Part shown: one piece after another, positions 53,894 to 64,000 of the stretch
Layout: every line of letters starts with the position of its first letter
Position numbering within the stretch: position 1 is the stretch's first letter
Source of the DNA: CBDFLA01 sp965248915
Lineage (GTDB): Bacteria > Pseudomonadota > Alphaproteobacteria > M2410
Direction of reading: 5' to 3'
DNA: 64,000 nt
Assembly (NCBI GenBank): GCA_965248915.1
Contig: OZ252216.1
Coordinates: 2,852,001 to 2,916,000, forward strand
Translations under genes and position numbers: made by a program
Notes under the pieces: generated by a model
Seen by the model: only the letters and a program-made list of their open reading frames with translations
Told to the model about the DNA's origin: nothing
The model's database searches: none

Positions 53894-54364
53894 TCAATGT
53901 TTGGAAAACACCGTCTCGGTCTGACCTGCAGCGTCTTGTCCAAACAAGAACACCTCATAAGCCTCGCTGTGAGATCCCATCTCCATGCCTGGAGAACCAA
54001 TGGGCATTCCCGGTACCGCGATCCCAACCGCATCCGGCTGTTCTTCCAGGAGTTTCAAAACGTCAGAGGCCGGCACGTGGCCCTCAACGACATAATTGCC
54101 GACCTTTGCGGTGTGACAAGATTGCAAATGGGTCGGCACGGAGAGCGCGCTCTTAAGGGGGCCGAGGTTCTCCTCATCTTTGACCGTGACTTCAAACCCA
54201 TGCATCTCCATATGCTTGATCCATGCAGAACAGCACCCACACCACGGGGTCTTATAAACGGTCATCTCATGTGTGTCGGCCAAGGCCCTAGGTGTGCTTA
54301 AGAACATCCCCACGCCCAAAGCACAGCCCAACATGAACGCGAATAGAAAATGACGGTGGATCAT
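53894..54364 (-). CDS. DUF411 exported metal-binding-like protein
   Basis: A 156-residue periplasmic protein. After a signal peptide (FLFAFMLGCALGVGMFLS) comes the DUF411 core TVYKTPWCGCCSAWIKHM (CxCC). It continues VPTHLQSCHTAKVGNYVVEGHVPASDVLKLL, and a Met-rich tail GMPIGSPGMEMGSH follows. The Cys/Met pattern suggests copper or similar metal binding, as noted for several family members, but the role is not established. It is 32 bases upstream of DUF350 on the same strand. Confidence 0.88.
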   Translation of the reverse strand: MIHRHFLFAFMLGCALGVGMFLSTPRALADTHEMTVYKTPWCGCCSAWIKHMEMHGFEVTVKDEENLGPLKSALSVPTHLQSCHTAKVGNYVVEGHVPASDVLKLLEEQPDAVGIAVPGMPIGSPGMEMGSHSEAYEVFLFGQDAAGQTETVFSKH

Positions 54365-54473
54365 GGAACGCTTCTCCTTCCGATTTCGTCGAACAAATCA
54401 CGGTCCGGCCCGAAGAGCAAGAAAGCAACACTCAATCAATGACAGTCTTTATCTGAGGTGTCTAAACGAGAAA

Positions 54474-54499
54474 GAGCCCCGCCAGTAAAGGCGGAGCTC
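54474..54499 (-). terminator. Rho-independent hairpin after the OmpA-like gene
   Basis: GAGCTCCGCC and GGCGGGGCTC (minus strand) pair over ten positions with one mismatch around a 6-base loop, 49 bases after the stop of the OmpA-like gene. The minus-strand tail is CTTTCTCGTTT, moderately T-rich; in the plus direction five Ts also follow. Confidence 0.6.
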
Positions 54500-54547
54500 A
54501 ATTCTTTTTGTGACCCTCAAGAAGGGGGTCGCTTAAACCGTCAAGTC

Positions 54548-54979
54548 TTAGTTGACACCAACTTCAACGCGGCGGTTGTCAGGATTACGAACGCCGTCGC
54601 CTGTTTCAACAGCAAGCTCGGATTCACCAGCATATGACGTGGAGATGTCATTAACGCCATTAGAAGCCAAGGCACCGGCAACGCGGTTCACGCGACGCTC
54701 AGAGAGGCCCATGTTATAGGCGTTGGTACCAGACGAATCCGTGTGACCACGAAGTGAGAAGGAGCAATTGCCGTAGTCGGAGGCCATCGCAGCAATGGCG
54801 GAAGAAGCAGCACCCGTAAGCGTGTCTTCGTCCCAGCCAAAGTAAACTGGATTAGGATTAGCGTCGCAATCAGCAACCGGTGCTGGTGGCGGCGGTGGTG
54901 GTGGTGGCGGTGCTGCCACCGTGCAGCAAGCACTTAAAAGAAAGGCCAACGCACTAAGTACTACTGGAAATCTCGTCAT
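54548..54979 (-). CDS. OmpA-like peptidoglycan-binding lipoprotein with a proline run
   Basis: A 143-residue outer-membrane lipoprotein. The lipobox LSAC follows a short signal peptide. Then nine consecutive prolines (residues 25-33) are followed by APVADCDANPNPVYFGWDEDTL, and an OmpA C-terminal domain with LRGHTDSSGTNAYN and SERRVNRVAGAL. The conserved Asp and Arg that hold diaminopimelate are present. A nine-Pro run is expected to stall ribosomes without EF-P. It resembles Pal, but the tol genes are not nearby. Confidence 0.88.
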   Translation of the reverse strand: MTRFPVVLSALAFLLSACCTVAAPPPPPPPPPAPVADCDANPNPVYFGWDEDTLTGAASSAIAAMASDYGNCSFSLRGHTDSSGTNAYNMGLSERRVNRVAGALASNGVNDISTSYAGESELAVETGDGVRNPDNRRVEVGVN

Positions 54980-55021
54980 TTACCCGTATCCCCCTTGTAG
55001 GAAGTCCAAAAAGCAGTCTCG

Positions 55022-55050
55022 ACTATAGCGACTCGTCCCAGTGAGCGCAA
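55022..55050 (-). promoter_or_regulatory. sigma-70-like promoter of the OmpA-like gene
   Basis: On the minus strand TTGCGC (55050-55045) and TATAGT (55027-55022) are 17 bases apart and lie 43 bases before the ATG. This is a good match by eye, with normal spacing. Confidence 0.6.
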
Positions 55051-55105
55051 TAATCTGAAGGGGACAGTTTGACCCACTATACCCGCTTTGTGAAGGTGCA
55101 ATGAG

Positions 55106-55129
55106 AACTGTGACTATCGGGTCACAGTT
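55106..55129. repeat. perfect 9-base inverted repeat
   Basis: AACTGTGAC (55106-55114) and GTCACAGTT (55121-55129) are exact reverse complements around TATCGG. The repeat lies 38 bases after the gshA-like stop and about 55 bases upstream of the OmpA-like promoter. It could be a terminator stem (no T-run follows) or an operator. No second copy was seen in the window. Confidence 0.6.
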
Positions 55130-55166
55130 TTGACGGGATTCCGCGGGTTTTAACCTTATTCCAGCC

Positions 55167-56585
55167 CTATACGGACCATTCATGCACTGGTTGTTTAGAT
55201 TTTTGACGCGCCAAATAGGCCTGGGTCAGCTGCGCCATATCCTTACCCTGGGACGCAACAAAATTTCGTTGCCAAGTAGCACCGGTTCGACCCGTGCGGG
55301 TTCGCGCTTCAATCACCCCCAAATACCCGTCAATGTCCTCTTTGGAAATCTCAAGCTTTTCAAGGCCCTGGCGCGCCATTGGCAACAGTTCTTCTAAGAT
55401 AAGGTCCCGAACCCGGATCTTGCGATGGTTGAGCCAGACCACTTCTGCCGCCAGTCCATCCTTGGCCGCCGCGTAGAAATTATTCCGAGAGAATCGGTAA
55501 GGTAAATCTTCCTCCGGCGGCACAGCCTCGTGCGCCAAAACCTCAACCAGACCAAAATAGAAGGCCGCATTGGCTACACAATCGCGAATCGTTGGCCCAG
55601 CCGGAATAACCCGGTGTTCAATCCGCAAATGGGGCTGACCATCAGGCTCATTGCCCAGCAAAGCGCGATTCCACCGCCAAATCGTTCCATTGTGAAGTTT
55701 GAGGTGGCCCATTTCGGAAGGCGGGCCATCGCTATTACGCGGCAACAACGCTGGATAACGTTGGCGATTAGCCACGAACATCTCAGACAAGCACCGGTCC
55801 AAATAACGAACACCAAAAGTCACCCGCTCTGCATAGTCCCACTCGCCAACGGAAATGGCCTGCTCGAACAAAGGAATGCGCGTTTCGTCCCACAAGTCTC
55901 GCCCGAACAAGTAGGGCGAGTTCGCAGAAATTGCGACCATCGGTGCACTGACAATTTTCGAGGCGTTGTAGTAGCGCGCACCGCTATGTTGGTTGACTTT
56001 GAGATGGATTTGATACGAAGTCGCCGCCGCCTCGAGCATTACATCATAGTGCGTCGTGCTAAGTCTCTCGCGCCCTTCTATTTCCAAATTGATGGGTTTG
56101 CCTTCCCGCATTCGGAAGATTTGTTCGTTAAGTGCCTTATACCTCTGCCAAGCTGACATGTGCTCGTTGGTAAGATCTTGCTCACGCACCGTTGGCAAGA
56201 TGCCGATCATCATCAGGTCGAGCCCCATCTCGGACGCTTTGTCGGCCGCCATTTGCCAGGTCCCAGACAATTTCTCATCCATCTTAGACAATGCATCTGA
56301 TTTGAGAGTTTCGGGATCCGTGTTGAACTCGACGTTGAAGAGGGAAAGTTCTGGCACCACTAGGGGGCTATTGAGGGCCTCCAGATATTCAGTATTTCGA
56401 GGTGCGGGTAATCCATCTTTGTCGATGAGCCAGGCCTCAAGTTCGGATCCGCCTTGATGGGCGCCGGAATAGAACTTCTCTTCCTTGAACCAGGTCTCCA
56501 GAAGCTCGGTTTCCGCACGAAGATTACGTTCAAAAGTGGCGAAGTCCTCATCGTTGAAGAACGCCTTGCCGATCTCTTCTCCCAT
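55167..56585 (-). CDS. glutamate-cysteine ligase, GCS2 type
   Basis: A 472-residue enzyme of the GCS2 (carboxylate-amine ligase) family, which makes gamma-glutamylcysteine for glutathione. SGAHQGGSELEAWLIDKDG contains the Glu of the ATP/Mg site. VPELSLFNVEFNTDPE, YQIHLKVNQHS and HLRIEHRVIPAGPTIRDCVAN follow in the family's order. ATG at 56585 is favoured because GGAGG lies 10 bases upstream; ATG 56627 is in frame. The window's GST-like, GFA and DinB genes are thematically linked but distant. Confidence 0.85.
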   Translation of the reverse strand: MGEEIGKAFFNDEDFATFERNLRAETELLETWFKEEKFYSGAHQGGSELEAWLIDKDGLPAPRNTEYLEALNSPLVVPELSLFNVEFNTDPETLKSDALSKMDEKLSGTWQMAADKASEMGLDLMMIGILPTVREQDLTNEHMSAWQRYKALNEQIFRMREGKPINLEIEGRERLSTTHYDVMLEAAATSYQIHLKVNQHSGARYYNASKIVSAPMVAISANSPYLFGRDLWDETRIPLFEQAISVGEWDYAERVTFGVRYLDRCLSEMFVANRQRYPALLPRNSDGPPSEMGHLKLHNGTIWRWNRALLGNEPDGQPHLRIEHRVIPAGPTIRDCVANAAFYFGLVEVLAHEAVPPEEDLPYRFSRNNFYAAAKDGLAAEVVWLNHRKIRVRDLILEELLPMARQGLEKLEISKEDIDGYLGVIEARTRTGRTGATWQRNFVASQGKDMAQLTQAYLARQKSKQPVHEWSV

Positions 56586-56740
56586 ACGCCGCCTGCCTCC
56601 TCCATCGACGAACCAATTACGGGACATGATAGAGTACTTTTGCAGTCCTGGAAATCATTCTTCGACCTCAAGGTAATCCGACATTTGTGCGGAAGACTTT
56701 TTCGCTGGAAGCAGTGTCAGGAAAAGTCTACCCAAGTGGC

Positions 56741-57883
56741 ATGGAACGATTTGACATCATAATCATTGGCGCCGGCATCGCCGGCGCTTCGGCGGCCTTT
56801 GAGATGTCCCGGACCGCCCGCGTTCTTGTGTTGGAAATGGAAGATCAAGTCGGGTCTCACGCAACCGGGCGTTCCGCGGCGTTCTTTTCTGAGACCTATG
56901 GCAACGCGACCATTCGCGCCCTGACAACCGGCTCAAAAGATTTCCTGTGCACGCCACCGGTTGGCTTCAATGAGATCCCACTCCTGCTCAAATGCGGTGC
57001 GTTGTTCATCGGCCGCGCCGACCAACTTGCGAAACTAGATGAGTACTTTGTAGAAGTTCGGGCCCAGGTCCCAAATGTAGAGCGCTGCGGACCAGAACGA
57101 GCCCTAAAATCGGTGCCAATACTACGACCCGAATATGTCGCGGGTTGTGTTTGGGAGCCGGATTCCCATGCGATCGACGTCCACGAACTCTTCTCAAGCT
57201 ACATCCGCGGCGCAAAGAAGAGAGAGGCAACGTTCAAAACTCACGCAGGCGTCAATGGACTTCAATATTCTAAAGGTGCCTGGATGGCGGAAACGCCAAA
57301 TGGCAACTATAGCGCACCTATCGTCGTCAATGCCGCCGGTGCCTGGGCCGACCAAGTCGCTGAACTCGCAGGGCTACCTCCTCTCGGCCTAACGCCCATG
57401 CGAAGGTCCGTTTGTGTGCTTAGCCTCCCAGAAACCCATGACGTCTCCAAGTGGCCCCTCGTCCTCGATGTTGAAGAGAACTTTTACTTCAAGCCAGACA
57501 ACAATCAATTGTGGCTATCCCCCGCCGATGAAACACCCATGCCCCCATGCGACATCTACCCAGACGACTTGGATATTGCGACGGCCGTTGATCGTTTCGA
57601 GAAAGCAACCACGGTGAAGGTCAACCACATCCATCATAGTTGGGCCGGGCTCAGAACATTCGCGCCGGATCACACGCCAGTGGCCGGTTTCGACCCCAAT
57701 GCAGAAAATTTCTTTTGGCTTGCCGGTCAAGGTGGTTACGGAATTCAAACCTCGCCTTCTATGGCAAGAACATCTGCGGCTCTCATCAAGGGGGAAGATA
57801 TACCCGACGATCTCAAGCAACTGGCTGTCACGAAATCCGCGCTCGCGCCCGATCGATTCCGAAGCCAAACGCGCGATGACTAA
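56741..57883 (+). CDS. FAD-dependent oxidoreductase (DAO family)
   Basis: A 380-residue D-amino acid/glycine-oxidase-like flavoprotein. The FAD site IIIIGAGIAGASAAFEMS starts at residue 5, and the adjacent ATGRSAAFFSETYGN carries the covalent- or FAD-ring-contact segment. VVNAAGAWADQVAELAG is the second FAD motif and FFWLAGQGGYGIQTSP is the C-terminal one. The ATG at 56741 is chosen; upstream codons to 56687 are probably not translated. Substrate may be an amino acid or derivative. Divergent from the ligase gene. Confidence 0.88.
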   Translation: MERFDIIIIGAGIAGASAAFEMSRTARVLVLEMEDQVGSHATGRSAAFFSETYGNATIRALTTGSKDFLCTPPVGFNEIPLLLKCGALFIGRADQLAKLDEYFVEVRAQVPNVERCGPERALKSVPILRPEYVAGCVWEPDSHAIDVHELFSSYIRGAKKREATFKTHAGVNGLQYSKGAWMAETPNGNYSAPIVVNAAGAWADQVAELAGLPPLGLTPMRRSVCVLSLPETHDVSKWPLVLDVEENFYFKPDNNQLWLSPADETPMPPCDIYPDDLDIATAVDRFEKATTVKVNHIHHSWAGLRTFAPDHTPVAGFDPNAENFFWLAGQGGYGIQTSPSMARTSAALIKGEDIPDDLKQLAVTKSALAPDRFRSQTRDD

Positions 57884-57907
57884 AAATCCATTTGTTCTTG
57901 AGTGAGT

Positions 57908-57953
57908 GGCCACTGGCCTAGCCGCCAAAGAGATCTCAGAAAGGCCAGTGGCC
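57908..57953 (+). terminator. long hairpin after the DAO-family gene
   Basis: GGCCACTGGCCT (57908-57919) and AGGCCAGTGGCC (57942-57953) are perfect 12-base complements around a 22-base loop, starting 25 bases after the gene's stop and followed by ATTTG. The rest of the gap up to 58174 has only imperfect GC-rich repeats and no coding frame I would support. Confidence 0.6.
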
Positions 57954-58174
57954 ATTTGCCGGATGTCGTCCCGTCAGTGGGGGTCTGACTGCCTGAGTGC
58001 ATCCAGCCTCTTGCCCCAGTTGCCCCTGAGGCAGTGACCGCGAGTCAGCCGCAGGGTCGGCAACTCATCGGTCCTGAAAGTCTACCCGGTTCAGAAATTA
58101 TGTCAATAAAATCTATTAATTACAAAGGCTTAGTAAGTTTTCACTAAATGGAAGTGGACTCTGAAAGGCCTCGT

Positions 58175-58690
58175 TTACCGCGAACTCTCAGGCCGTTGAA
58201 CGGAGTCCTCCAGATGATCAATCACACTGCGTGCATCATACGCAGAAGGATTGTCAGCAGGTTTTGCGCCCTTCCCGACATAGATTTCCGCAACGGCGGT
58301 AAAGCGCTCGCTTGAACGAACCGTCTCATGGCTCGTGTGGTGCGGGTGGTACCAAGAATACGGATAGTAGTGATACGGGAAACGGCCTCCAAACGGGTAT
58401 TCACCGGACGAGTGGTAGGTCGTCTTCTTATCGATGTCTTGTTCGACCACAACAAAATAATCATTACCTGTTTCAAGGGTTAGCTCCGCCGCGCGGTAGA
58501 GCAGGTAGGATTCAACAATACGTCGATCAGTCAGAGAATTTCCGCGAAACTCAACCCGGTAGTGATCGCTCTCAAGTTTGACTTCCGTGTAGCCGTAACC
58601 GTCATCCGTCTCTTGATAGGCGGTCGGCCCCCCACACGCCACCAACAATCCGGCGGCCAAAAACCCTGCGATAATGATTTGTACTCTCAT
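58175..58690 (-). CDS. CC0125/CC1285-type lipoprotein
   Basis: A 171-residue lipoprotein. The lipobox is LLVAC after a short signal. The core GPTAYQETDDGYGYTEVKLE, YRVEFRGNSLTDRRIVESYLLYRAAELT and DYFVVVEQD matches the alphaproteobacterial CC0125/CC1285 family. A Tyr/His-rich segment (YHYYPYSWYHPHH) follows and may bind metal. Function unknown. Confidence 0.85.
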   Translation of the reverse strand: MRVQIIIAGFLAAGLLVACGGPTAYQETDDGYGYTEVKLESDHYRVEFRGNSLTDRRIVESYLLYRAAELTLETGNDYFVVVEQDIDKKTTYHSSGEYPFGGRFPYHYYPYSWYHPHHTSHETVRSSERFTAVAEIYVGKGAKPADNPSAYDARSVIDHLEDSVQRPESSR

Positions 58691-58793
58691 GGTTTTTCTC
58701 CCGAGAAAACTCGAAGCCCGTCATGCCCTCAATAGGGTCCACTATACCCCAAAAAACACTTGAACATTGAAGAATCTTGACCGGACAGCTGCG

Positions 58794-60770
58794 TCAGCTT
58801 GCCATATGTTGGGCAAGAAAAGCATCAAGTTCTTTCAGGAACTTGATGCGGTTCTTCTCCAGAGAAAGGTGGTGATCACCATCTTCGAGAATAACAAGCT
58901 TGTGAGGTTTGCCCGCCGATTTAAGGCGTCTGGCCATGAGTTCAGAATGTTCTTTGCTTACGACACGGTCGTTTTCACCGTGAACGAGAAGGATGGACGC
59001 GGAAATATTGTCAGCATTGTTCGCCGGCGACGTGTCGCGACGACGCCCACGGTCGCTCCATTCTTCTCCAGCACGAGGTCGATTAAAATCACTGAACTTA
59101 TATTGTTGCATCTCATTCAACATCTTCTGAATGCTGGTAACTCCGGCAAAACTTACAGCACAACGATAGAGGTCAGGCGTTTTCACCGCCCCCATAAGAG
59201 CCGCATATCCTCCATAAGAACCACCAACAATGCACACGCGATTTTTATCAGCAACGCCCTCCTCAATGAGAGTGCGGACCCCATCCGTAATGTCATCCTG
59301 CATTTCCAAACCCCAGCGTTGGCGACCAGCGTCCATGAAAGCATCCCCATACCCTGAGGATCCTCGAAAGTTTGGCTGTAGGACTGCGTAGCCGCGAGAC
59401 ACAAGAAATTGAACCCAATAGTTGAAGTCTTCTTTGTCTCGTGCGCTCGGGCCGCCATGGGGCAATACCACCAAAGGAAAAGGCGCGTCTCCCTCAGGCT
59501 TGGTCAGATAGGCCGGTATCCGCAGGCCGTCTGTAGCGGCATAGGGACGGTAGTGAGTTTTGGCCAAACTCATTGAGGCAAGCCCCGGATAGGCGTCACC
59601 AATTTTCAGCAAACTCTTTGAGGCCGCCATGAACAAATAGTAAGACGGTGCTTGGTTCGAACTTGATGCCCGCACCACAATCTTCTTTCGTTCGCGGTCG
59701 TAGCTCGTAATTCTGTTGTTTGTGTTCGGGAGTTTTCGGTCAATCTCCGCCTGAATCGTCTTGATACCAGAATCAAAAATCTCAGCGGTCGTAAAGTGCT
59801 CGGTGTAGTAGACACCGTTCAGTCGAAAATCGAAAGGATCAAGCCAGACCCCAATAACGTCAACGCCCGCGCGAGAGTAAACCTCTTTTTCAATGCCCTG
59901 ACGACCAACGTCATAGGTGTAGCTGCCCAAATATCCCTTCTCATTCAATCCGTTGACGTAAAGGAGATTTGGATCTGCAGAAAACTTATCAATCGTGAAT
60001 GGCGGACCATCGACCCTCTTGAAGCCAAACCAATCGCTCCAGCTCTCTTTGTTGGAGAACCGTATCTGACGTTCAATTTTGCCCTGATTGGCGCGAGAGC
60101 GAATGCGCACTTGGCCTTGCTTGTCAGCCCGATAGGATAGAGTCGAAGAAGGCCCATCTACCAACTTCTGCAAGCTGCCTGTGTAGATATTGAGGCGATA
60201 AGCGTTGAGTTCCCAGCCTTTGCCCTCTCGGTCCAATTCAATGAGAATATGATCCGGATCGCTTGGCAACAAACTTATGACCCGGTCTTGAAATTGCGGG
60301 TTGGATCCAATCAGATTGCCCGCCTTACTACGCTTCACCTTTTTTAATTTTGGAATGACCTTGTGTTCCGACAAATCAGTGGAGACGGATAACATGCGGG
60401 TCTCGATGGTCCGCACCAGCCCAAGTTTAGATCGCCGATAAGTTGGCGCCTCGACGACGGCGATCAATCGTTCATCATTCGCCCAAAAGATTCGATCCAA
60501 CTCTTCCTCAACACCTTTTTGCGCTTTAAAGGACATGAATTTGGCATTCTTACCTGGAGTTCCATAGAGGTCATAAATGGCGAGGATCTCTTGACCCGAG
60601 TGTTTTTGGATCGCAGCATAGTGGGTGCCGCCCGGAGAGATCACGACCCCTTTGATGGTCGGCAGCTGACCGAATGCCTCAACCGGCGGTGCCGCCTTGG
60701 TGGGCGTCGCCAACACAAACAATAGCACTGTTGCAATGACAGTGTTGCGCACAGTTACATCAATCAGCAT
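58794..60770 (-). CDS. S9-family prolyl oligopeptidase, exported
   Basis: A 658-residue serine peptidase. The signal peptide (VIATVLLFVLATPTKA) is followed by a beta-propeller-like N-terminal part of about 400 residues and the alpha/beta-hydrolase domain. The nucleophile is in IVGGSYGGYAALMG, Asp in LLVHGENDRVVS and His in LEDGDHHLS. HGGPSARDKEDFNYWVQFL is the typical oxyanion region. ATG at 60770 gives the signal peptide; the frame is open to 60815. It faces away from the mutA gene across about 230 bases. Confidence 0.92.
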   Translation of the reverse strand: MLIDVTVRNTVIATVLLFVLATPTKAAPPVEAFGQLPTIKGVVISPGGTHYAAIQKHSGQEILAIYDLYGTPGKNAKFMSFKAQKGVEEELDRIFWANDERLIAVVEAPTYRRSKLGLVRTIETRMLSVSTDLSEHKVIPKLKKVKRSKAGNLIGSNPQFQDRVISLLPSDPDHILIELDREGKGWELNAYRLNIYTGSLQKLVDGPSSTLSYRADKQGQVRIRSRANQGKIERQIRFSNKESWSDWFGFKRVDGPPFTIDKFSADPNLLYVNGLNEKGYLGSYTYDVGRQGIEKEVYSRAGVDVIGVWLDPFDFRLNGVYYTEHFTTAEIFDSGIKTIQAEIDRKLPNTNNRITSYDRERKKIVVRASSSNQAPSYYLFMAASKSLLKIGDAYPGLASMSLAKTHYRPYAATDGLRIPAYLTKPEGDAPFPLVVLPHGGPSARDKEDFNYWVQFLVSRGYAVLQPNFRGSSGYGDAFMDAGRQRWGLEMQDDITDGVRTLIEEGVADKNRVCIVGGSYGGYAALMGAVKTPDLYRCAVSFAGVTSIQKMLNEMQQYKFSDFNRPRAGEEWSDRGRRRDTSPANNADNISASILLVHGENDRVVSKEHSELMARRLKSAGKPHKLVILEDGDHHLSLEKNRIKFLKELDAFLAQHMAS

Positions 60771-61000
60771 CTCAAACCCCCACTTCACAGCTCGCCAAAA
60801 AGAATATTGTTGCACAAATCAACACAATGCAACCATTGCGGAGATTGTGAGGTTTCTTCCAAGAGGAATCCTGACAGAACCGGCCGTTTCGCAGCGCAGC
60901 ATTTGCGTTTACTTGAGGGCAGTGACGGACTAAATTGGCGCAACTCCAACGCGAAAGGCGATGGCACCAGCCCAGCAACAACAAACAAAAATTGCATCAC

Positions 61001-63018
61001 ATGACAGATCAGCCGCTTAACCTGGGGACCGAATTCCAATCCCCAACCGAAGAAGATTGGCGAGGCCTTGTCGAAAAGGCACTCAAAGGCGCGGACTATG
61101 AAAAGACGCTAGTTACGACCACCTACGACGGTTACCCGATCAATCCGCTCTACACCGAAAGAGATTGGCCAAGCGCCGCAGATGAGGCTGGCCTCCCAGG
61201 CAGCGCACCACTCACGCGCGGCATGCATGCCATTGGCCCCACCGATCCACCTTGGGACATCCGGACCTATCACTCCCACCCCGACCCCAGCGCGGCCAAC
61301 AAAGCCATTTTGGAAGATTTTGAAGGCGGTGCCACCTCAATTGAGTTGATGATCGATCCAACCGGTGAGCACGGCATCTGCGTTCAGAATTTGAGCGACC
61401 TCGAAGACGCTTTGCAGGGCGTCTTTCTCGACATGGCCCCTATCACATTGACCGCCCGCGGTTCTGGTCTTGCAGCAGCCACCCTTCTGGCCGCGCTTTG
61501 GAAAAAACGTGGAATCTCAAACGACAAAGCACTGGGCGCTTTCAACATCAATCCCATCAGCACTGGTCTCGCAACGGGCAGATTGCCCTGCGGCATGGAA
61601 GAGGCACTAGGACATGTCGCCAAACTGGCCGCCCACGTATCCGCAACCTATCCAAATGTCTCAACCATTAGCGTCGATGCCCGCATCACCAATGACGGTG
61701 GTGCGACGGGACCGCAAGGCATTGGCAATGCCCTCTCAACAGGTCTCGCTTATTTGCGCGCCATGACGGATGTAGGGATGAGCATCGAAGAGGCCGCCAG
61801 CCAAATCTCGTTGACACTCGTGACCGACGCCAATTTCTATGAGAGCATTGTAAAGGTCCGTGTCGCCAGAAAACTCTGGGGACGGATCATACTGGAATCC
61901 GGCGGCGATCTCTCCAAGGTCAACACCAAGATCCACGTTGAAAACGTCTCGCGTACCATGACCAAGCGAGATCCCTGGGTGAATATCTTAAGGACAACAG
62001 TGGCCGCCTTCGGCGCGGCTCTGGGTGGCACAGATTCGATCTCAGTTCTGCCTTTTACCCATGCACTCGGGCAACCCACAAGCTTCGCACGCCGGGTCGC
62101 CCGCAACAGCCAGATCATTTTGGCGGAAGAATCAAATCTTGGGCGTGTCATGGACCCTGCCGGTGGTTCCTGGGCTATAGAGAAATTCACCGACGATTAC
62201 GCACGCACCGGCTGGGGCTACTTCCAAGACATTGAAGGGCAAGGCGGCATCGTCGCGGCAATCCGTTCTGGCTGGCTGCAAAGCTGGATTGCCAAAGCCA
62301 AAGACGACCGCAGTGAGAAAGTGGCGACGCGAAAACTCCCCATCACCGGCGTCTCCGAATTCCCTGACCTACACGAGGCCGCGGTTGCCTTCGAGACCGT
62401 GGATACCAGCGCCATCGCTGAAAAGAGAAGAAAACCAGCAAGTGGTGTAGACATCGAAAGCACCACCTTTGACAATCTTGTGAGCGCCGCTGAAGCAGGC
62501 GCCACTCTAGGTGAATTGATGGCGCCTTTTGAGACGAAAGAAGAAACGTTCATCACTCTGACTCCTTATCGTCTTGCAGAAGACTTTGAAGCCCTACGTG
62601 ACGCGAGCGACGCGCATCTGGAGCGCACCGGAAGCCGACCGCAAATCTTCCTCGCCAATATGGGAACCATCGCGGACTTCACAGCGCGCGCAACATTTGC
62701 CAAAAACTTTTTTGAAGCCGGCGGCATCGAAGCACCGTCGAACGAAGGTTTCGAAACTCCCGTCGCTGCAGCTGATGCCTTTGCCGCCTCCAATACCACG
62801 GTCGCCATTCTCTGTTCCAGCGACGGCAAGTATGCAGAAAACGCTAAGAGCTTTGCGAAAACGCTCAGAGCAAAAGGCGTGAACCGTCTTTATCTCGCAG
62901 GGCAGCCGGGCGACAGGCGCGAAACACTTGAGGCGGCAGGCGTCGATGAGTTCATACACATCGGCTCAAACGTGCTCGATGTTTTGACCCGTGCCCACGA
63001 GACGTTGGGGGTCAAATC

Positions 63019-63022
<4 letters not shown>
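61001..63022 (+). CDS. mutA: methylmalonyl-CoA mutase small subunit
   Basis: The non-catalytic beta subunit, 673 residues, which pairs with MutB to convert methylmalonyl-CoA and succinyl-CoA. The TIM-barrel part has LPFTHALGQPTSFARRVARNSQIILAEESNLGRVMDPAGGSW. The C-terminal B12-like domain lacks the DxHxxG cobalamin-ligand motif, as expected for this subunit. ATG at 61001 is chosen over upstream frames. Its stop overlaps the mutB start as ATGA. Connects propionyl-CoA breakdown to the TCA cycle. Confidence 0.95.

Positions 63023-64000
<978 letters not shown>

Noticed and set aside
60771..61000. Regulator site for mutAB (TTGCA...TGCAA near 60808-60830)
   Set aside because: Arms are only 5 bases and do not match any acyl-CoA-regulator motif I can state with confidence.

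Overview
This window looks like a stretch of chromosome from an alphaproteobacterium with GC in the mid-fifties (judged by eye). The lineage call rests on gene families typical of that class: DUF2794, DUF1223, an IalB-family protein, CC0125-type and DUF2799 lipoproteins, a YccA-type Bax inhibitor, a type II (PF06089) asparaginase and a mutAB methylmalonyl-CoA mutase pair. A Parvibaculales- or Hyphomicrobiales-like organism is plausible, but no 16S or other decisive marker is present. No prophage, IS transposase, integrase or CRISPR array is visible.

Layout. 0-2.8 kb: the 3' end of aconitase, a DUF1223 exported protein and an HD phosphohydrolase. 2.8-10.7 kb: a leftward block that may be one long operon, with a Gld-like ABC exporter (ATPase, permease, auxiliary GldG-type protein, DUF4340 protein), then htpG, a GyrI-like protein and a DUF2461 protein. 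10.8-19.6 kb: an SDR, a SLAC1/TehA channel, an O-methyltransferase, DUF2794, a Bax-inhibitor protein, a YbbA/YbbP-like ABC pair divergent from a TesA-like esterase, and thpR. 19.6-32.9 kb: a low-molecular-weight phosphatase, two tandem type I signal peptidases, phhB, DUF6524, an SDR, a DMT transporter, a quinone reductase, asparaginase, an RNA methylase, an ECF sigma factor without a neighbouring anti-sigma gene, an IalB-family protein, rlmN, yccF, an epimerase and argG.

33-46 kb is the most unusual part. Two distantly similar about 334-residue membrane proteins bracket a row of small detoxification-type genes: a 32-residue lipoprotein, a frameshifted glutathione transferase, a GFA-family protein, and DinB preceded by a mini-ORF resembling its own N-terminus. 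Next to this a Fic gene sits between two copies (222 bp, two differences, both silent) of the 3' end of an aldo/keto reductase gene. About 6 kb further on, a non-specific endonuclease gene sits between two diverged copies (about 87 bp) of the 3' end of a carboxyethylornithine-synthase/alanine-dehydrogenase-like gene. In both places the duplicated segment ends exactly at the stop codon, and the intact host gene keeps a complete reading frame. I read these as two small insertions that re-supply a gene's 3' end. They are the strongest candidates here for something not routinely described. Between them lie DUF2799, a beta-lactamase-fold hydrolase with an internal membrane hairpin, folD, DUF167, yggT and tRNA-Ala(CGC).

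46-64 kb: DoxX, an AdaA-type alkylation-response regulator, an MFS transporter, an envelope-glycan group (GT39-like enzyme, GT2, GtrA), a trypsin-like protease, DUF350, DUF411, an OmpA-like lipoprotein with a nine-proline run, a GCS2-type glutamate-cysteine ligase, a DAO-family oxidoreductase, a CC0125-type lipoprotein, an S9 peptidase, and mutA followed by mutB, which runs off the end of the window.
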